This document shows, piece after piece, positions 61,001 through 64,000 of a stretch of 64,000 nucleotides of DNA. Origin of the DNA: Strix aluco (Eukaryota; Chordata; Aves; Strigiformes; Strigidae); NCBI RefSeq assembly GCF_031877795.1, contig NC_133932.1, forward strand, positions 940,001-1,004,000, written 5' to 3'. The position numbers and the translations under genes were made by a program. Positions within the stretch are counted from its first letter, which is position 1. Each line of letters begins with the position of its first letter. The notes under the pieces were generated by a model. That model did not search any database and was not told where the DNA came from. It saw only the letters and a program-made list of their open reading frames with translations.

Positions 61001-64000
61001 AGGCCTAGGTCAAGTTACTACAAGCTTTTTAAAGCTTACTGAAACAGTCCCCTCTTGGCTGCAAAAAACTGCTGTGATCCTGTTCTCAGAGGCAGCGTGA
61101 TCAATGATGTGCATTGTTTCACAGAGATACCGCTTTGGGGCCTACCAGTGCAAAATTTAATGTCACTTATACTGACACCAAATACTAGCTCCACGGATGA
61201 AAAACAGGAGTACAAAGCATCAGCCAGTGCATCCTGCCAGAAAATCCTGAGGAGCAAAACACAATGGAACACAGGCATTAGGTATCGCTGAAATGGCCCT
61301 CAAATAGGAGCAGTATTCGGCACAACTGTCTGGTGCTGAGTTAATTAGGCCTGCTGGGAGGCAGACATGTTACCTCCAGCTTGGGGCTATCACAGGGTTG
61401 TTATGTCACCCTTGAGAGTCGAGCTAATATTTTGGCTCAGTGTAATGTGGATCCCTGGCACCAGCTCAAGGTGACAGCATGCTCCACTGCATGGTGTAGA
61501 CACACAATTAAAACTGCAGGTGTAAAAGAGATAGCTGGTTTGATATTTCTCAGCTAGTGAATGTTGGTTTTAATTATTTTTCCCCTCCAAGATAGAAAAC
61601 AATACTCCCTAAGTTCCAAAATGGCTTGGGGCTCATTCCAACAATGGACACGCTTTTTGTAGCGGTTAAACACTGCTAACTTGAGTTTAAAAGTCAGCCC
61701 TGACTATATCTAAATCCAGCTTGCGGCTTTGAAGCGAAGAAGAAAAATAACAACCATTGAATTCTCATCTAACTGGTGCTTTCTAATCACTACAGATTTC
61801 CAAAAACCTTGCCTATAATTATGATCAAGAATAAGATCAAGTCCACAGCCTCAGCTTCTTCTCTGCTTTTGTGCCTCGAGATGAGGACTGGAAGAAGTGG
61901 TCAATTTATGCAAAGGTGCACAGAGGTTGGGAACAGACATTTCCTTATGCTTTCCCCATCCTGTCCCTCCACAAGGCCTCCCCTCAGCACACGCTTTTTT
62001 TTTTTTTTCTTCCTACTCCAGCACACTTGAACAGAGACCAGCTAGTTACAGCCATGCCCAGCAGCCACAGAGATGCAGTGCAGTGCAAAAACAACTACTT
62101 TGTGGTTGGTCAAAAGGTAACCTGTGCATGCAAAGTCCAAAACAGGTATGAGCTGAGCACAGATAGCTCTGCTTCCTCAACTCCCAAAGTTTTAATCAAA
62201 GCAAACACCACAAATCCAGCTCTAACTACACCTTAAAAAAAAAAAAAAAAAATCACAAATTTCAGCCATAGCTGAAAGATTTCTTCCAGCCCTGTTGTAC
62301 TCTCCCAGATTAACCTTTAAAGCTTTAGCCAGCCTAAGCTAGGCTGCTATTTATATATTACACATCATACGTGTCAGTATAACACATGATAGAACAAAAT
62401 ACAGAGAATGAGTACTATAAATCCATGCAGCAACTCCTGCATACCGTGGTGACAACACTGCTCCTTCTCAGCCTATGTTTCCCCTCTCCCTTCAGCTCTT
62501 CTTCCAGAAAGACTGGAATATAAACAAGCCATGCAACATGTTCTGGGGGTCAGAGTTCAAGACATTTTCTCCTCATACCTTCATTTGCATAACTGAAAAA
62601 GTTAATGTCAACCTGAGCTGCTCTTTCTGAAGGAATAGAGCATCATGGTTTTGAGTTAGTTTGCTTCTTCACCTCCTTTTAAACAACAAAAACCACAGAT
62701 ACTACACAATGCTTGAGAAAACAGAAAATTATTAATAAATATATATATATATATCCCACTACAACATCAGTTACTCATTCACACCCACTGTTCTTTGTCC
62801 ATGAGTGCCTGGAGAGTCAGAGGCTTGAGGTCAAACAAACAATCCTTCTTAGGTTTCCCAGTGAGAAAAGATGGAAAAAAGTGTAAAGAGAAAAGGCTGG
62901 AAATACCCAGATTAGTCAGGTTTCAAACCAGCTCAGTTACAAATCACAACAGCTCACCATCTTTTTCCCCTAGAAACCATGATCAATCTAAATAAAGGCC
63001 CAACCAGAGAATTTTATCTGTATTACACGTGTACATTCACTACAGCATTAAGTTCACCTTCAAACAAGGCACACTTTGTCTTCTAATAATGCCTAGGATA
63101 TCTAAAACATCCAGCTCTGGCTGATTTGGAGCTAGTGATTTAACCTCAGCTCTCACAAAAATAGCTGGGAATTACAAAACTCATCTACCAGTCAGCTTGG
63201 GGAAAATAAAGAATAATCTCAACCCTAGGCTAAAACAAATCACAAAAAAAAAAAAGACCCAACCACATTCACAAGCAAAATGAGGGCTCCCAAGGGTAGA
63301 GGGAATGTTTGGTTTGGGTTTTTTTGAAAAGAAAAAAGATAACTGAGAGAGCTGATTTACTTCCTTCACTACCAGCATCTGGAGAATGAAATGCTCCCCA
63401 TCTACATCAACAGAAAGTCCCAAATAAATCAGAGTAATTTCTCACTTAATCATAATAGTATAAATCCTGATCTGTACTGGTGTCAGAATCTGTCCCTGAA
63501 GAGACACAGCTGCTTTCTGTATGACTAGTTTTCACAGTGGCATTTGCAAGCCCCAGTCATAATTAAGTCCAAATATGCACAGCCAGCCATCATCTGATGC
63601 CACAGGATTTTTCAACAGAATTTTTAGCCCTCATATTTTAAAAAGCAACATGTTACATGGTGCAGGTTTGTGTGAATTAAGAGGCCCAGCAAGAAGGTGT
63701 GAACATACTACCAGCATACAAAACTGAATGGTTTAAATTTTTATTTAAATAACATGCAAAGCACGTCCGTAGTCAGAACCCCAAACCTATTAAGTTCACT
63801 GATTTCTGCTGTGTTGCTCCCTATCTTGCCTCAACTGCTGGGAAAAAAAAAAAAAAAACAAAACACCACCAAAAAAACCAACAAAAGACCAAACCCACCG
63901 AAAAACCAAAACCCCCAGCTGTTTGAGAAGGAATTTACCCCAACAACAGATTCTGCGAGTCAATCTACTGCAACGGAGAGCTCTGGGACTCTCAGGAATG
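58074..64000. other. Non-coding, ST3GAL6 5' region
   Basis: No coding exon was recognised. Simple sequence only: 18 A at 62235-62252, (AT)8 at 62739-62754, and 16 A followed by an A/C-rich tract at 63843-63918. No CpG island that would mark the ST3GAL6 promoter is visible, so the promoter may lie beyond the window. Confidence 0.5.

Overview
This window is vertebrate nuclear DNA, most probably from a bird. Two multi-exon genes with GT/AG splice sites are recognisable, COL8A1 and ST3GAL6. The interspersed repeats I can name are all CR1 LINEs, the dominant retrotransposons of birds (also present in crocodilians and turtles). Introns are compact and A/C-rich or G/T-rich low-complexity tracts are frequent. 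No bacterial features, CRISPR arrays or tRNA/rRNA genes were seen.

Layout. (1) Positions 1 to about 18.8 kb are non-coding as far as I can read. They probably hold the upstream intron(s) or 5' flank of COL8A1, with one small CpG-rich patch near 11 kb and a hairpin/duplication near 12.1-12.25 kb. (2) COL8A1 lies on the + strand. The start exon is 19343-19658 and the large exon is 21501-23407 plus 3' UTR; together they encode a 739-residue collagen alpha-1(VIII) chain. A truncated CR1 and a strong TATA-like sequence lie directly upstream of the start exon. (3) About 23.6-30.6 kb is the convergent intergenic region, with a CpG-rich patch at 25.2-25.46 kb. (4) ST3GAL6 lies on the - strand. Nine coding exons between 53485 (start codon) and 30770 (stop codon) give a 329-residue type II membrane beta-galactoside alpha-2,3-sialyltransferase with sialylmotifs L, S, III and VS intact. 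I assembled the exons by hand; all junction phases agree. Its introns contain three CR1 fragments. (5) 53.5-64 kb is ST3GAL6 upstream/5' intron sequence, with a 1.26-kb CR1 copy carrying reverse-transcriptase remnants and two strong inverted repeats near 57.6-58.1 kb.

The two genes do not form a pathway: one encodes a secreted short-chain collagen of basement membranes and vessel walls, the other a Golgi glycosyltransferase. Their arrangement is informative. In human, DCBLD2 lies between ST3GAL6 and COL8A1 and those two genes point the same way. Here they converge with nothing recognisable between them, which fits an inversion of the DCBLD2-COL8A1 block. I found no convincing undescribed biological system. 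The most notable signals are the altered gene order, the GC 'mesa' inside the COL8A1 exon, the CR1/TATA arrangement upstream of COL8A1, and the 15-bp inverted repeat near 57.65 kb.
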